Shown here: positions 63,913 to 64,000 of the stretch, piece by piece
Numbering within the stretch: the first letter of the stretch is position 1
Layout: every line of letters starts with the position of its first letter
From: Thermocaproicibacter melissae
Lineage (GTDB): Bacteria > Bacillota > Clostridia > Oscillospirales > Acutalibacteraceae
NCBI RefSeq assembly: GCF_024498295.1
Contig: NZ_CP101827.1
Span: 1,678,001-1,742,000 of the forward strand
Reading direction: 5' to 3'
Length of the DNA stretch: 64,000 nt
Made by a program: the position numbers and the translations under genes
The notes under the pieces: generated by a model
Database searches by the model: none
What the model was told of the DNA's origin: nothing
The model's input: only the letters and a program-made list of their open reading frames with translations

Positions 63913-64000
63913 TTACGCTTCGGAAAGGTTGTCTGCCATTGCCCGCAGCAATTGACGGGTGCTGTCTCCGCCGTGTTCCCAGTAGAACAAGCCTGCCAAA
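63913..64000 (-). CDS. Glycosidase C-terminus, possibly GH18 (partial)
   Basis: The last 28 residues of a gene running off the right edge: LAGLFYWEHGGDSTRQLLRA, then MADNLSEA and a stop. A GLFYWEHGGD-type ending is typical of GH18 chitinases/endo-beta-N-acetylglucosaminidases, where the last barrel strand carries the W-E pair. It is upstream of the response regulator gene with 33 bases between. Call rests on a short piece. Confidence 0.45.
   Translation of the reverse strand, partial: LAGLFYWEHGGDSTRQLLRAMADNLSEA

Overview
The window looks like a chromosomal segment of a Gram-positive anaerobe of class Clostridia, probably an Oscillospirales/Ruminococcaceae-type organism. The grounds are a leucine T-box, a SpoIID-like sporulation/cell-wall protein, 2-hydroxyacyl-CoA dehydratase-type proteins, clostridial DUF families (DUF6483, DUF6171), strong GGAGG ribosome sites with many TTG starts, and sigma-A promoters with 17-bp spacers. 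The lineage is inferred from gene content; no 16S gene is present.

Layout. 1-3.6 kb: folC (partial) and valS, then a LURP-one-related protein. 3.8-10.4 kb: a DUF3810 membrane protein, a bactofilin, and the complete branched-chain amino acid ABC importer livKHMGF. 10.7-15.8 kb: a small flavin-type split-barrel protein, a two-gene 2-hydroxyacyl-CoA dehydratase-like reductase in which one subunit is fused to its ATP-driven activator, and a radical SAM protein. 16-19.5 kb: mscL, a membrane diguanylate cyclase, tRNA-Arg(ACG) and an iron alcohol dehydrogenase. 19.7-23.4 kb: a glycolytic operon pgk-tpiA-gpmI; gap lies alone at 33.5 kb. 23.4-32.8 kb: trmL, small genes, GH51 arabinofuranosidase, the T-box-controlled leuA-leuB operon (no leuCD), a histidine phosphatase, an XRE regulator, and glgA with the remains of a glgD-like gene upstream. 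34.6-41.9 kb: a membrane protein, citrate synthase with a terminator-like leader, a SpoIID-like protein, a MORN-repeat protein, DUF6483 and an MFS transporter without a normal start codon. 42-45.9 kb: araD, araB and a divergent AraR-type repressor. 46-48.3 kb: a Cu/Zn-SOD-like protein, a C39-like peptidase, a Fur-family regulator and tRNA-Val(GAC).

From 48.3 to about 54.0 kb there is a visibly AT-richer, decayed stretch: an acyltransferase gene split by a 1381-bp ISL3-family insertion sequence, a methyltransferase relic, an AbrB regulator whose downstream ABC ATPase and permease each carry one frameshift, and a truncated ECF sigma factor. It ends in a degenerate copy of the 3' part of tRNA-Val, so it reads like an old genomic island integrated at that tRNA.

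From 54.2 kb to the right edge runs a glycan-degradation locus on the minus strand: a GH18-like C-terminus (partial), a YesN-type response regulator, a YesM-type histidine kinase, alpha-L-fucosidase (GH29), alpha-mannosidase (GH38) and a GH3 glycosidase. Together they suggest sensing and exo-trimming of fucose- and mannose-bearing glycans, possibly N-glycans. Arabinose use (GH51, AraB, AraD, AraR), glycolysis and the alcohol dehydrogenase fit a fermentative saccharolytic lifestyle.
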